Of a DNA stretch of 64,000 bases, positions 15,173-23,843 are shown piece by piece. A model generated the notes under the pieces. It saw nothing but the letters and a program-made list of their open reading frames with translations, was not told where the DNA came from and made no database searches. Position 1 is the stretch's first letter. Each line of letters opens with the position of its first letter. Source of the stretch: JAKQHY01 sp034429475 (GTDB lineage Bacteria > Chloroflexota > Anaerolineae > B4-G1 > SLSP01); assembly GCA_034429475.1 (NCBI GenBank), contig DAOUGD010000126.1, positions 1 through 64,000 on the forward strand, in the 5' to 3' direction. The translations under genes were made by a program, and so were the position numbers.

Positions 15173-16609
15173 ATGCAAGAAAGACAAGATGACGAACGGA
15201 TCAATCAGGAAAAAATTCTGAATGACGCGAAATGGCGCGTCGAGCGCGATTCACTGGGCGAGGTGCGCATCCCGGCCGACCGGCTGTGGGGGGCGCAGAC
15301 GCAACGCGCGGTGGAAAACTTCACGCTCTCGGCGCACCGGCTGGGGCGCGGGTTTATCGGCGCGTTGGGGCAGGTGAAGAGGGTGTGCGCGCAGGCCAAC
15401 GTGACGTTGGGCTTGCTCGACCCACGCCTGGGCGACGCCATTGTGATGGCGTGCGTGGCGGTGGCCGCCGGTGAATTGGACGACCACTTCCCGGTGGACG
15501 TTTTCCAGACCGGGTCGGGCACGTCCACAAACATGAACGCCAACGAAGTCATCGCCAACCGCGCCATTCAACAACTCGGTGGGGTGGTGGGCAGCAAAGC
15601 GCCGGTACATCCTAACGATCACGTCAACATGAGCCAGTCCAGCAACGACGTCATCCCCACCGTCATCCACGTGGCGGCGACGCTGGCGCTGCGCGACGAC
15701 TTGTTGCCGGCGTTATCCGCCCTGCACGCGGCTCTGGCGGACAAAGCGCGCGCCTTCGACGCCATCCTCAAGACCGGCCGCACGCACTTGCAGGACGCCA
15801 CGCCGATCCGCCTGGGGCAGGAGTTCGGCGGCTACGCGGCGCAGGTCGCGCAGGGGATGGCGCGCGCGCGACAGGCCATCGCGGCGTTGCGCGAGTTGCC
15901 GCTCGGCGGCACGGCAGTTGGATCGGGCATCAATTGCCCGCCCGGCTTCGCGGCGGCGGCGATTACGGCGCTCAACGCTGATTTGGATACGGATTTCATC
16001 GAGGCGCGCAATCACTTCGAGGCGAACGCGGCGCGCGACGCGCTGGTGGAAGTGTCCGGCCTCCTCAAAACGCTGGCCGTGAGCCTCCACAAGATCGCCA
16101 ACGACGTGCGCTGGCTCGGTTCTGGCCCGCGCAACGGCCTGGGGGAACTGCGACTGCCGGCGGTGCAGCCCGGTTCGTCCATCATGCCCGGCAAGGTCAA
16201 CCCCGTGATCCCAGAAGCGGTGATCATGGCCTGCGCGCAGCTCATCGGCCACGACGCCGCCATCACCCTCGGCGGCCTGGGCAGCTACTTCGAACTGAAC
16301 TTGATGGCGCCGCTGATCGCCTACAATGTGCTGGACAGCATCGCCCTGTTGACCAACGCCGCGCGCGTTTTGACCGAGCGGTGCATCATCGGCCTGGAGG
16401 CGGACGCGGTGCGCTGCGCCGAGACCATCGAGCGCGGTCTGGCGCTGGCGACAGCCCTCGCGCCGCGCCTTGGCTACGACCGCGCCGCCGAGATCGCCCA
16501 CGAAGCCTGGCGTACCGGGCAGACTGTGCGGGAAGTGGCGACCGCGTGGGGCGTTCTGCCGCCGGAGGAGCTGGACGCGCTGCTCGATGCGCGGCGGATG
16601 GCCGGCTGA
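15173..16609 (+). CDS. fumC: Fumarate hydratase class II
   Basis: 478 residues, as expected for the iron-independent class. It interconverts fumarate and malate in the TCA cycle. The superfamily signature GSSIMPGKVNPV is at about residues 336-347; TGSGTSTNMNANEV and KTGRTHLQDATP are also typical. The ATG at 15173 follows GAGGAAATGTTG; a GTG at 15140 would extend it by 11 residues inside the upstream repeat and is unlikely. The first 20 residues are charged and extra relative to the usual start (ERDSLGEVRIP). Confidence 0.95.
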   Translation: MQERQDDERINQEKILNDAKWRVERDSLGEVRIPADRLWGAQTQRAVENFTLSAHRLGRGFIGALGQVKRVCAQANVTLGLLDPRLGDAIVMACVAVAAGELDDHFPVDVFQTGSGTSTNMNANEVIANRAIQQLGGVVGSKAPVHPNDHVNMSQSSNDVIPTVIHVAATLALRDDLLPALSALHAALADKARAFDAILKTGRTHLQDATPIRLGQEFGGYAAQVAQGMARARQAIAALRELPLGGTAVGSGINCPPGFAAAAITALNADLDTDFIEARNHFEANAARDALVEVSGLLKTLAVSLHKIANDVRWLGSGPRNGLGELRLPAVQPGSSIMPGKVNPVIPEAVIMACAQLIGHDAAITLGGLGSYFELNLMAPLIAYNVLDSIALLTNAARVLTERCIIGLEADAVRCAETIERGLALATALAPRLGYDRAAEIAHEAWRTGQTVREVATAWGVLPPEELDALLDARRMAG

Positions 16610-16659
16610 GGGGGCGGGAAAGTGTTCATTTTGCGGCGGACATGCTATACTCACGCTGT

Positions 16660-16727
16660 AGAACATAAAACGTGAAACGTGGGGCCTTCATTGCCAGGTC
16701 AGCACATTTCATACCTCACGTATCAGA
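16660..16727. repeat. AAACGTG-type heptamer repeat
   Basis: AAAACGTGAAACGTG, then GTCAGCACATTTCA and CTCACGTATC. It shares unit and internal text with 1330-1396, so both belong to one dispersed family. Sits in the leader of the debranching enzyme gene. Confidence 0.55.
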
Positions 16728-16742
16728 AAGGAAAGGGGTAAC

Positions 16743-18713
16743 ATGCTCAATTTTGACCGTGACGTGTGTTGTAACATTGGCAGTTCCTCGGCGCGGGAGT
16801 GGCTGGTGACGAATGGCATCGGGGGATACGCTTGTGGCACGATTTCCGGCATCCTGACGCGGCGGTATCACGGCCTCTTGATCGCCGCGCTGCGCCCGCC
16901 GGTGCAGCGCATCTTGATGTTGACCAAGATTGACGAGACGGTCACGTATGGGTCGGGCAGCTACACCCTGGGCGTCAATCGTTGGCGTTTTGGCTATATT
17001 GACCCGGACGGTTATCGCTGGCTGGGGCAGTTCAACCTGGAGGGCACTACGCCGGTGTGGACGTACCCACTGGGCAACGCCCGGTTGGAAAAGCGGGTGT
17101 GGATGCAGCCCGGCGCCAACACCACTTACATCCGCTACGACATGATCGGCGGCGCGATCCCTGTCGCTCTGGAGCTAAGAACCCTGGTCAACTACCGCGA
17201 CCACCATTTCAACATCCACGCCGGCGATTGGCAGATGCAAATTTTGCCGGTGGAGCACGGCGTTCAGGTGCATGCTTATGAAGGCGCGCAGCCGTTTTAT
17301 GTGCGCTGTTTGGGCGCGTTTGTCGAACCACAACACATCTGGACAGTTGATTTTTATCTGAGCCTGGAAGAATATCGGGGATACGATCCCTTCGATGACA
17401 ACCTTCTCGCCGCGCGTTTTGTCGTCACGCTTGCTCCCGGTCAATCTTGCACAGTGGTCGCCAGCACGGAGTTGGACGCCGGGCTGGACGGTTTCGTGGC
17501 GTATCAGGAGCGCCAGGCTTACGAGGCCGCTTTGCTCGACCGCGCCGGGACGCTGCCCGATCCCCGGCTCGAACCGCTGATCCTGGCCGCCGACCAGTTC
17601 CTTGTCCGCCGCGCGCTGCCCGACAATCCGGAGGGCCGCTCGGTGATTGCCGGCTACCCGTGGTTTGCCGACTGGGGCCGCGACGCCATGATCGGGTTGC
17701 CCGGCTTAACGCTGGCGACCGGCCGCCCGGAGCTGGCCCGGAAAATCCTATGCACCTACCGACATTTTGTGGATCAGGGGATGTTGCCCAACTGCTTCTT
17801 TGATGCAGATCGCTTGCCGGATTACACCACCATTGACGCTACCCTGTGGTACTTTGAGAGTGCGCGCGCTTACTACCAGGCCACCGGCGATCTGACCATG
17901 ATGCGCGAGCTTTATCCCGTGTTCGAGGACATCATCACGTGGTTCCAGCGTGGGACGCGCCACCAGATTCACGTTGACCCCGGCGATGGCCTGTTATACG
18001 CGGGCGAGCCGGGGCCGCCGGTCACGTGGATGGACGCGCAGTTCGGTGATTGGGTGGTCACGCCGCGCATCGGCAAGCCAGTGGAGATCAACGCGCTCTG
18101 GTACAACGCGCTGGGGGTGATGGCCGAGTTCGCCCGCCTGCTCGATGAGTCGCCGGATGCTTACGAAACGGCGGCGGCGCAGATGCGTCAGAGTTTTGCG
18201 CGCTTCTGGAACCCGGAGCGTGGCTATTGTTTTGACGTGCTGGACGGCCCGGAAGGCCATGACCCATCGCTGCGCCCCAATCAGCTTTTTGCCGTGTCTC
18301 ACGCAGCCGATCTATTGACGCCGGAGCAACAGCACGCTGTGGTGGACGTGTGCGAGCGGCGCTTGTTGACGCCCAAGGGCTTGCGCAGCCTCGGTACGGA
18401 TGAGCCGGCCTACATCGGGCGTTACGGCGGCGATGTGGGCACGCGCGACGCGGCGTATCATCAGGGGACGACTTGGGGATGGCTGCTCGGCGTCTTTGTA
18501 ACCGCGCATTGGCGGGTTTATCACGACGCAGATCGCGCTCTGGCTTACCTCGAGCCGCTCTTCCAGAATTTGGAAGAACACGGGGTGGGCAACCTCAGCG
18601 AGATTTTTGACGGCGATCACCCGTTTTCCCCGCGCGGCTGCATCGCCCAGGCGTGGACGGTGGCGCAATTCCTGTGGGCCTATCATCAGATACGGCCTTT
18701 TCGGGGTGGGTAG
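16743..18713 (+). CDS. Glycogen debranching enzyme (amylo-alpha-1,6-glucosidase type)
   Basis: 656 residues. The N-terminal domain (about 15-290) opens with EWLVTNGIGGYACGTISGIL, the archaeal/bacterial GDE N-terminal signature, and includes TRRYHGLLIAAL. The C-terminal (alpha/alpha)6 barrel has DWGRDAMIGLPGL (about 315), the family active-site region, and ends at about residue 650. It removes branch points of glycogen in the cytosol. Start preceded by AGAAAGGAAAGGGG. It pairs logically with glycogen synthase at 34634. Confidence 0.93.
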   Translation: MLNFDRDVCCNIGSSSAREWLVTNGIGGYACGTISGILTRRYHGLLIAALRPPVQRILMLTKIDETVTYGSGSYTLGVNRWRFGYIDPDGYRWLGQFNLEGTTPVWTYPLGNARLEKRVWMQPGANTTYIRYDMIGGAIPVALELRTLVNYRDHHFNIHAGDWQMQILPVEHGVQVHAYEGAQPFYVRCLGAFVEPQHIWTVDFYLSLEEYRGYDPFDDNLLAARFVVTLAPGQSCTVVASTELDAGLDGFVAYQERQAYEAALLDRAGTLPDPRLEPLILAADQFLVRRALPDNPEGRSVIAGYPWFADWGRDAMIGLPGLTLATGRPELARKILCTYRHFVDQGMLPNCFFDADRLPDYTTIDATLWYFESARAYYQATGDLTMMRELYPVFEDIITWFQRGTRHQIHVDPGDGLLYAGEPGPPVTWMDAQFGDWVVTPRIGKPVEINALWYNALGVMAEFARLLDESPDAYETAAAQMRQSFARFWNPERGYCFDVLDGPEGHDPSLRPNQLFAVSHAADLLTPEQQHAVVDVCERRLLTPKGLRSLGTDEPAYIGRYGGDVGTRDAAYHQGTTWGWLLGVFVTAHWRVYHDADRALAYLEPLFQNLEEHGVGNLSEIFDGDHPFSPRGCIAQAWTVAQFLWAYHQIRPFRGG

Positions 18714-18726
18714 AGACGCACTTTCG

Positions 18727-18788
18727 TCAACGGATTGAACGGACTTTAACAACGGACATCGTTCTGTTTAATCCGTTCAATCCGTTGA
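18727..18788. repeat. Inverted AACGGATT-type array
   Basis: TCAACGGATTGAACGGA on the left faces TCCGTTCAATCCGTTGA on the right, arms about 24 bases with few mismatches, loop about 13. It ends 23 bases before the phosphofructokinase start codon. Confidence 0.85.
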
Positions 18789-18811
18789 GAATATTTCGGG
18801 AGGAGGGCATC

Positions 18812-19972
18812 ATGAAGAAGATCGCGGTTTTGACCGGCGGTGGCGATGTGCCAGGGCTGAATCCGGTCGTCAAAACTTTGACTTATCGCGCCTTTGAGGA
18901 TGAACACAACATTATGGGTTTCTGCCGGGGTTGGGCCGGATTGCTTAATTACAACCCCGATGACCCGGAAGGGTCAAAGTCCTGGATGATGGCGTTGGAT
19001 AAACTGAATACACGGCGAATTGACCGGGAAGGCGGCACCTTTCTGCACACTTCGCGGACGAACCCCGGCAAAGTCCAGGCGCAGCACCTGCCCGAATTTC
19101 TTAAGTCCTATGGGGAAGACGTTGCCCCGAATGTGACGCTGGATATGACGCCGCACGTTCTCAGGGTGTTGGAATCGCTTAAGGTGGATGTACTGATTGC
19201 CATCGGCGGCGAGGACACGCTTGGGTATGCCGCGCGTATTCATCGCGAGGGGTTCCCGGTGGTCAGCATCCCCAAAACGATGGACAATGACGTGTTCGGC
19301 AGCGACTATTGCATCGGTTTTTCGACGGCCATCACCCGTTCCGTCGCTTTTATCCACCAGTTGCGCACGTCCATCGGCTCTCACGAGCGTCTTGGCGTCA
19401 TTGAGCTGTTCGGGCGGCACTCCGGCGAAACCGCGCTGATCGCGGCTTATCTGGCCTGGGCGGATCGCGCCCTGATCTGTGAAGCGCCTTACGAATCGCA
19501 GCGCCTGGCCGACTTCCTGATGACCGACCGGGAAGCCAATCCCAGTCACTACGCCCTCGTGGTGGTGTCCGAAGGGGCGCGCGAAGCCGGCGGGCAGGTG
19601 ATACTGGCCGGCGAACCGGACGCCTTCGGACACAAGAAACTTGGCGGTGTCGGACAATACCTCAGCGATACCCTGCACCGATTGACCGGCGTGAATACCC
19701 TCTATCAGTCATTGGCCTATCTCATGCGCTCTGGCACGCCGGATTCTTTGGATTTGATGGTGGCGGTCAATTATGCCCACATGGCAATGGATTTGGTGGG
19801 GAAAGGCGTGTATGGGCGGATGGTGGCATTGAAAGACGGACAGTACACCAGCGTGGAAGCCGATATGCCGTTGCGCGGCGTCAAGCAGGTGGATGTCGCG
19901 CAGTTTTATGATGTGGATACCTATCGCCCGAAGGTAAAGCAGGTTCAGAATAAGCCCATGTTCTTGTACTAA
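18812..19972 (+). CDS. Phosphofructokinase, pyrophosphate-type signature
   Basis: 386 residues. It phosphorylates fructose 6-phosphate at C1. The residues that separate donor use read IGGEDTLG with Asp135 (position 104 in E. coli PfkA numbering) and IPKTMDNDV with Lys155 (position 124). Asp/Lys at these places is the mark of PPi-dependent enzymes, while ATP enzymes have Gly/Gly. The N-terminal loop GGGDVPGLNPVV is intact. ATG at 18812 follows GGGAGGAGGGC; a longer frame from 18653 overlaps the debranching gene and is rejected. A second phosphofructokinase follows 23 bases downstream, so they are probably one operon. Confidence 0.9.
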   Translation: MKKIAVLTGGGDVPGLNPVVKTLTYRAFEDEHNIMGFCRGWAGLLNYNPDDPEGSKSWMMALDKLNTRRIDREGGTFLHTSRTNPGKVQAQHLPEFLKSYGEDVAPNVTLDMTPHVLRVLESLKVDVLIAIGGEDTLGYAARIHREGFPVVSIPKTMDNDVFGSDYCIGFSTAITRSVAFIHQLRTSIGSHERLGVIELFGRHSGETALIAAYLAWADRALICEAPYESQRLADFLMTDREANPSHYALVVVSEGAREAGGQVILAGEPDAFGHKKLGGVGQYLSDTLHRLTGVNTLYQSLAYLMRSGTPDSLDLMVAVNYAHMAMDLVGKGVYGRMVALKDGQYTSVEADMPLRGVKQVDVAQFYDVDTYRPKVKQVQNKPMFLY

Positions 19973-19995
19973 AATTCAAACAGGAGTGATTCTCT

Positions 19996-20967
19996 ATGCA
20001 ACGTATAGCGGTTTTGACCAGTGGAGGGGACGGCCCCGCCCTGAATGCAGCCATCCGCGCGGTGACGCGGCAAGGAATCCAGCAGGGTGTGGAAGTGTAT
20101 GGCGTGCGCTGGGGCTACCGGGGATTGGTAAATGATGAGATATTTCCTCTGACCAGCCGGGATGTCGGCGGCATCATGGGGCGGGGCGGGACGTTCTTGG
20201 GGACGGCCCGCTGCCCGGAGTTCAAGCAACTCCAGGTGCGGCAGACGGCCTTGCGCACGCTGAACCAGCATGGCATCGAGGGACTGGTGGTCATCGGCGG
20301 CAACGGTTCCCTGGCGGGCGCCCTGGCGCTGCACGACATGGGCTTCCCCACCATGGGCATCCCGGCCTCCATTGACAACGATGTGGACTGCACCGATCTG
20401 GCGGTGGGCGTGGATACAACGGTCAATACCATCCTGGAAGCGATTGACCGGATTAAGGACACGGCCTCCTCGCACCAGCGGGCGTTCCTCATCGAGGTGA
20501 TGGGACGCAACTGCGGGTATCTGGCCTTGGCCGGTGGCCTGGCCGGCGGCGCCGAGTTGATCCTCGTGCCGGAGGCGAAAGGCCCGTCTATGGAAAAGAT
20601 TGCCGAGACTATCGTAGACGCCTACGTGCGCGGGAAGCACCACTGCATCTTGGTGATCGCCGAGGGTTGGAAGCCGGGAACGCGCGCCGTGGAACAGTAT
20701 TTGCAGGAGCACCGGGAGACGTTGGGCTTTGAAGTGCGGGTGACGATTCTGGGCTACTTGCAACGCGGCGGCAGTCCTTCTGCGACTGACCGGCTGCTGG
20801 CAACTCGTATGGGGAGTTTTGCGGCGCAGTGCCTAATTGCCGGGGATAGCGGTAAAATGGTGGCGCTGCGCGGCAACGAACTGGTGTCGTGTTCCCTGGC
20901 GGATGCGGTGCGGCAGTTGCGCCCCCTGGATTTGAGTTTGTTGCAACTGTCGGATGTGATGGACTGA
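19996..20967 (+). CDS. pfkA: 6-phosphofructokinase, ATP-type signature
   Basis: 323 residues, the size of E. coli PfkA and alignable without shift. GGNGS puts Gly at 104, as in ATP enzymes; IPASIDNDV puts Ala at 124 where ATP enzymes have Gly. The N-terminal loop SGGDGPALNAAI is intact and the substrate motif MGRNCGYLAL is present. It is the second of two phosphofructokinase genes in tandem and likely cotranscribed with the PPi-type copy, giving the cell both a reversible and an irreversible route. Start preceded by ACAGGAGTGA. Confidence 0.93.
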   Translation: MQRIAVLTSGGDGPALNAAIRAVTRQGIQQGVEVYGVRWGYRGLVNDEIFPLTSRDVGGIMGRGGTFLGTARCPEFKQLQVRQTALRTLNQHGIEGLVVIGGNGSLAGALALHDMGFPTMGIPASIDNDVDCTDLAVGVDTTVNTILEAIDRIKDTASSHQRAFLIEVMGRNCGYLALAGGLAGGAELILVPEAKGPSMEKIAETIVDAYVRGKHHCILVIAEGWKPGTRAVEQYLQEHRETLGFEVRVTILGYLQRGGSPSATDRLLATRMGSFAAQCLIAGDSGKMVALRGNELVSCSLADAVRQLRPLDLSLLQLSDVMD

Positions 20968-20989
20968 ATGTCTGACCCACCGTGATGGT

Positions 20990-21018
20990 AAAGCCGCCGT
21001 CATTAGACGGCGGCTTTG
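20990..21018. terminator. Bidirectional intrinsic terminator
   Basis: AAAGCCGCCGTC, loop ATTA, GACGGCGGCTTTG. It touches the stop codon of the minus-strand prenyl synthase gene. Confidence 0.85.
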
Positions 21019-22032
21019 TTATTGGGTGCGTCCCAGGAGTTGTTGGGCCAGCACGTGCAACGCCTTGTGCGCCTCGCCGTCGCCGTGACTACGGGCCAGG
21101 GCCTCCAGGGCTTGTTGATGATAATGCTCGGCCTGGGCCTGCGTGTGCGCCTGACTGCCGGCCGCTTCCAGCAGGCGCAAGGCGGCGGCTACGTCGGCTT
21201 CGGTCAACGCGGCATCACTTTGGAGCATGGCGGATAATTCTGCGCTGTGCGCCATGCCATGCAAGATGGGCAGCGTCTTTTTGCGGCGGCGCAGGTCGGC
21301 GCATACTGGCTTGCCGGTATGCGCCGGATCGCCCCACAACCCTAGCACGTCATCCTGCATCTGGAAAGCCATCCCCAGCGCCGCGCCGAACTCGCGCAGC
21401 GCCGCCACGCGCTCCGCGTCGGCCCCGGCAAGGAGTCCGCCTAATTCGCAGGCCATCCCAATCAAAGTTGCCGTTTTCCCGGCGATCATCGTCAGATAGT
21501 CCGTTTCGGAGATGCAGCTTTGCGCCTCGAAGTTAATGTCCCGGCACTGCCCCTCAGTGATGTGCAAAATGCCTTCCGTAAAGGTGCGAGTCGCTTGCAA
21601 GATGCGTTCTGTGGGCACCGCCGCCGCATTGAGCTTGAGGATAGCCCGGTAGGCGATGGAGAACAACGCATCCCCGGCGTTGATGGCCTGCGCTTCATCC
21701 CACAGCGTCCACAACGTTGGACGACCGCGCCGCAACTCATCGCGATCTTCTATGTCGTCGTGGATCAGCGTAAAGTTGTGGAGCAGCTCGATGGCGGCGG
21801 CGGCGGGCAGCGCAGCTTGCCAGTCGCCCCCTTGCGCCTCGCAGACCAACAGCAGGAATATGGGACGAAGCCGTTTGCCGGTCTCCACCTGGAGTGGGTT
21901 GAATTGGGCGTCGGCCCAACCGAGATGGTAGTGGATCATCCCGTACAACAGCGGCGGCGTAGCAGCAGCGGGTTGACAGGCTTGCCGCATTTCTTTTTCT
22001 AACGCAGGCAAGTAACGCGCAAATGGATCCAT
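21019..22032 (-). CDS. Polyprenyl diphosphate synthase
   Basis: 337 residues, all-alpha trans-prenyltransferase. The first aspartate-rich motif is LIHDDIEDRDELRRGRPT (DDxxD) and the second is MQDDVLGLWGD. It condenses isopentenyl diphosphate with allylic diphosphates to make geranylgeranyl- or longer-chain products for quinones, carotenoids or lipids. Chain length cannot be read with confidence. The ATG at 22032 follows CAGGAGGAAG; the frame upstream to 22110 lacks a ribosome site. Divergent from the ACP gene. Confidence 0.92.
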   Translation of the reverse strand: MDPFARYLPALEKEMRQACQPAAATPPLLYGMIHYHLGWADAQFNPLQVETGKRLRPIFLLLVCEAQGGDWQAALPAAAAIELLHNFTLIHDDIEDRDELRRGRPTLWTLWDEAQAINAGDALFSIAYRAILKLNAAAVPTERILQATRTFTEGILHITEGQCRDINFEAQSCISETDYLTMIAGKTATLIGMACELGGLLAGADAERVAALREFGAALGMAFQMQDDVLGLWGDPAHTGKPVCADLRRRKKTLPILHGMAHSAELSAMLQSDAALTEADVAAALRLLEAAGSQAHTQAQAEHYHQQALEALARSHGDGEAHKALHVLAQQLLGRTQ

Positions 22033-22162
22033 GCTTCCTCCTGACCCTCTTCTTTCCCTGCGGAAAAGAGGAAATAAAAGAGGGTGTTGGGCACACGCTA
22101 CGCCCAACACCGCATAACACAGCCTTGTGTGTACTATACCTGAGGTGGGGTGAGAGTCAACC

Positions 22163-22190
22163 TTGACTTTTATCTTGCTGCGGCTAAAAT
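22163..22190 (+). promoter_or_regulatory. Promoter of the acyl carrier protein gene
   Basis: TTGACT at 22163-22168, 16-base spacer, TAAAAT at 22185-22190, about 60 bases before the start codon. Confidence 0.6.
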
Positions 22191-22250
22191 ACTGAGCATG
22201 TTGTGAATGAACTTGTTCCCTGATTGGGGCTAATTATAAGGAGGCAAACA

Positions 22251-22499
22251 ATGAACCTGGAAATTTACGCGAAGATCAAGGCCATCATCATGGACATCCT
22301 TGCCGTTCAGGAAGAGGCCGTGGTGCCTACCGCCAAATTCCGTGAGGATTTGGGGGCGGATTCCTTGGATCTGGTTGAGTTGATTATGGCTTTCGAGGAT
22401 GAATTTGGCGGTCGCATTTCGGATGACGATGCGCGCAGCATCACCAGCGTGGGCGAGGCCGTGGCTTATATCGAGGCGCGCCAGGCTGTGAATCAGTAG
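22251..22499 (+). CDS. acpP: Acyl carrier protein
   Basis: 82 residues, acidic four-helix protein. The phosphopantetheine attachment site is Ser38 in LGADSLDLVEL. It carries growing acyl chains in fatty acid synthesis. ATG at 22251 follows AAGGAGGCAAAC; the frame from 22224 begins before this site. It stands alone, with promoter and terminator, rather than inside a fab cluster. Confidence 0.95.
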   Translation: MNLEIYAKIKAIIMDILAVQEEAVVPTAKFREDLGADSLDLVELIMAFEDEFGGRISDDDARSITSVGEAVAYIEARQAVNQ

Positions 22500-22526
22500 A
22501 TTTCTGATTCCATCTATTTGAGGAAG

Positions 22527-22553
22527 AAGGCCACCGTTCAACGGTGGCCTTTT
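22527..22553 (+). terminator. Intrinsic terminator after acpP
   Basis: AAGGCCACCGTT and AACGGTGGCCTTTT. The next start codon is only 14 bases away. Confidence 0.85.
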
Positions 22554-22566
22554 GCAATTTTAGCCT

Positions 22567-23187
22567 ATGCGCATTGGTTTATTGGCCGACACTCACGTCC
22601 CCTATCGCGCCGCGGCGATTCCCACCCGGGTGCTGACGGCGCTGCGCGGGGTAGACTTGATCCTCCATGCCGGGGATGTGGACGAACCCTGGGCGTTGAC
22701 GCCCTTGCAGCAGTTGGCGCCGGTCCATGCGGTGCGGGGGAATTACCATCTGCTCGATGGTTCCTCCGGCGGAGCGACGCTGCCACCCTCGGTGGAAATT
22801 ACCGCCGCCGGATTTCATATCGCTGTAACGCACGGGCATCAACTGGGACTGTGGACCCCCTTCTGGCGGGCTTACGTAACGTGGCGCAATTTTCGCGGGC
22901 AATGGCGTGTTCCGGCGTATGACGCCGCGCTTATCCGGGCGCTCTTGCGACGCTTCCCCCAGGCCGACGTCATTGTTTTTGGGCATACACATCGGTTTTA
23001 CCAGGGATGGTGGGGCAACACGTTGCTCGTCAATCCCGGCGCTGCATTGGCTACAGCCTACTTCGCTCCCCCTTTTCGCCCTTCGGTAGCCTGCCTGACG
23101 TTGACGTCGGGCGCGCCGCCCGGCGTAGAGTGGCTGGATGTGTCGGAAAAAGAAGAGACCCCTTCGTTTAACCAGGTTGATGAATAG
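22567..23187 (+). CDS. Metallophosphoesterase of the YfcE/MJ0936 type
   Basis: 206 residues. The dinuclear metal motifs are visible: GLLADTHVP (D-x-H), HAGDVDE (GD), VRGNYH (GN), VTHGHQ and FGHTHRFYQG (GHTH), followed by LVNPGA. Members hydrolyse phosphodiesters; natural substrates are mostly unknown. The third motif has Tyr where the family often has Cys-Asp (GNCD). No Shine-Dalgarno is seen before the ATG, which sits just after the acpP terminator, so translation may be leaderless or the start may differ slightly. Confidence 0.85.
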   Translation: MRIGLLADTHVPYRAAAIPTRVLTALRGVDLILHAGDVDEPWALTPLQQLAPVHAVRGNYHLLDGSSGGATLPPSVEITAAGFHIAVTHGHQLGLWTPFWRAYVTWRNFRGQWRVPAYDAALIRALLRRFPQADVIVFGHTHRFYQGWWGNTLLVNPGAALATAYFAPPFRPSVACLTLTSGAPPGVEWLDVSEKEETPSFNQVDE

Positions 23188-23216
23188 TTAAAAAGAAAAA
23201 AACCTCCTTAAAAATC

Positions 23217-23245
23217 TTGACGGAAAGGTTTAGGTGTGCTATAAT
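23217..23245 (+). promoter_or_regulatory. Strong sigma-A type promoter
   Basis: TTGACG at 23217-23222, a 17-base spacer and TATAAT at 23240-23245, near consensus. It serves the YceD-like gene and probably the sigma factor after it. Confidence 0.85.
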
Positions 23246-23276
23246 TTCAATGTTGGCGGGCGACTGGAGGACACCT

Positions 23277-23771
23277 ATGATTAGAGTAAATCTTGCACCC
23301 CTCGTCCACGCTGAATTGGGATTACGGGAATCCGTTATCCTAGACCTGAGCCACCTCACCTTTGAAGACCTGACGCTCAATTACCTGAAAGGCCCACTCC
23401 ATTTCACTCGTGTTGCCCATGGTATTTTGTGTGAAGGCAGCCTGGACGCTGAGGTACAGATAGAATGTATCCGCTGTCTGACTCCTTTTTCTCAGCCGAT
23501 AGTACTCGAACTTGAAGATATTATCAGCCTCCCCGGAGCGGATTTGACCCCTGAACGTCCTGTGCGCGTGACGGAGGATTATTGGGTGGATTTAGCGCCA
23601 CTCATTCGTGAGTATACCTGGTTAGAAATACCTCATAATGCCGTATGTTCCCCCAATTGTAAAGGTCTATGTCCCGATTGTGGTGGCAATTTGAACTTGG
23701 GTGAGTGTGTCTGTGAGAAACAAGCAGTGCTGGATCCCCGCTGGGATGCACTCAAGGCGCTGTTGAAATAG
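23277..23771 (+). CDS. YceD/DUF177 family protein
   Basis: 164 residues. Features of the family are CxxC at IECIRCLTPF and a C-terminal CSPNCKGLCPDCGGNLN cluster followed by GECVCE, which looks zinc-binding. The family is linked to 23S rRNA and large-subunit metabolism and usually precedes rpmF (L32). Here rpmF does not follow; the sigma factor gene does, 72 bases on. ATG at 23277 follows TGGAGGACACC, 31 bases after the -10 box. Confidence 0.88.
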   Translation: MIRVNLAPLVHAELGLRESVILDLSHLTFEDLTLNYLKGPLHFTRVAHGILCEGSLDAEVQIECIRCLTPFSQPIVLELEDIISLPGADLTPERPVRVTEDYWVDLAPLIREYTWLEIPHNAVCSPNCKGLCPDCGGNLNLGECVCEKQAVLDPRWDALKALLK

Positions 23772-23843
23772 CCTGACTTTCATCGTGGTTTTATCATTTG
23801 TCGGTAGAGTCTTTATCCGGCCATAAAGTTGATAAGGAGGCCT

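Noticed and set aside
22084..22110. GTGTTGGG/CCCAACAC hairpin upstream of the prenyl synthase
   Set aside because: No T run and it lies in a 5' leader, so it is not called a terminator; no regulatory class recognised.
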